From Collinsella sp. (lineage in GTDB: Bacteria; Actinomycetota; Coriobacteriia; Coriobacteriales; Coriobacteriaceae): DNA of 7,090 nt. The position numbers were made by a program, and so were the translations under genes. A model generated the notes under the pieces. The model did not search any database and had not been told where the DNA came from. It saw only the letters and a list, made by a program, of their open reading frames with translations. Location: NCBI GenBank assembly GCA_022745215.1, contig JAIIWC010000070.1:1-7090 (forward strand), written 5' to 3'. Every line of letters begins with the position of its first letter. Position 1 is the stretch's first letter. Of the stretch, positions 6,889 through 7,090 are shown one piece after another.

Positions 6889-7090
6889 GCAAGTGCCTCC
6901 AAGCGTGTGCGCAGGCGCTCGGCATCGATATCGAGCGTCGTCTCGGCATTGACCTGGGCCAAACGATAGCCGACAAAGTAGGGCGAAACCACCCAACGCG
7001 GCAGCGCCTTGGCAATAGTCCGGCCGTCCATGTGGTAGAAGAACAAGTTGTACGACTCTGCGCGACCACCGTGGTGCCCGTTTAGGATAT
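6885..7090 (-). CDS. C-terminal fragment of an unidentified protein
   Basis: The frame enters from the right edge and ends at TAG 6887-6885, giving 67 residues. It starts ILNGHHGGRAESYNLFFYHM, continues through KALPRWVVSPYFVGYRLAQV, and ends in a charged helix, ETTLDIDAERLRTRLEALA. Codon use is GC-biased at third positions like its neighbours, and the stop falls 30 nt from the transporter stop, so the frame is credible. The aromatic, Gly/His-rich start and amphipathic end suggest a soluble globular domain rather than a membrane segment. I do not recognise the family, and the start and most of the protein lie outside the window. Another open minus-strand frame here runs deep into the transporter gene and is rejected. 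Confidence 0.65.
   Translation of the reverse strand, partial: ILNGHHGGRAESYNLFFYHMDGRTIAKALPRWVVSPYFVGYRLAQVNAETTLDIDAERLRTRLEALA

Overview
The window is GC-rich bacterial chromosome with tightly packed genes, GC-biased third codon positions and long antisense shadow frames. It holds two complete genes (a RecJ-helicase fusion and a BASS-family transporter) and two genes cut by the window edges. The best guess for the host is a high-GC Gram-positive, most likely an actinobacterial gut lineage of the Coriobacteriia (Collinsella-like) type. That rests on base composition, the style of the Rel protein and the very large RecJ. No rRNA or marker gene is present to prove it.

Left and centre, minus strand, about 5.7 kb: one apparent operon read from right to left. 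A perfect TATAAT box (5693-5688) is followed by a leader of roughly 100 nt. The leader contains a compact hairpin (5652-5669), a possible 21-codon upstream ORF (5631-5566) and a near-palindromic stem (5581-5610) that buries the Shine-Dalgarno sequence of the first gene. That gene (5579-2292, 1095 aa) is a RecJ single-strand exonuclease fused to a RecQ-like SF2 helicase. Only 15 nt after its stop begins rel (2276 to beyond position 1), a long bifunctional (p)ppGpp synthetase/hydrolase. It has all catalytic residues I could check and loses only the end of its ACT domain at the window edge.

Right, plus strand: a divergent BASS-family transporter (5856-6854) with about ten membrane segments, whose Na+-site signature differs from the canonical one. 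A minus-strand gene of unknown function converges on it (6885 to beyond 7090). The two stop codons lie in opposite arms of a short inverted repeat. The 276-nt gap between the divergent genes holds the recJ promoter and leader, plus a small tandem/inverted repeat on the transporter side.

How the genes fit together: the RecJ half would degrade 5'-ended single strands while the helicase half supplies unwound DNA, as RecJ and RecQ do as separate proteins in the RecF pathway. Rel links the operon to the stringent response. In Firmicutes the order recJ-apt-relA is common, and apt-relA is also adjacent in many actinobacteria; here apt is absent and recJ runs straight into rel. The most unusual items are the nuclease-helicase fusion and the structured leader at its start. 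I saw no CRISPR array, tRNA, rRNA or insertion sequence.
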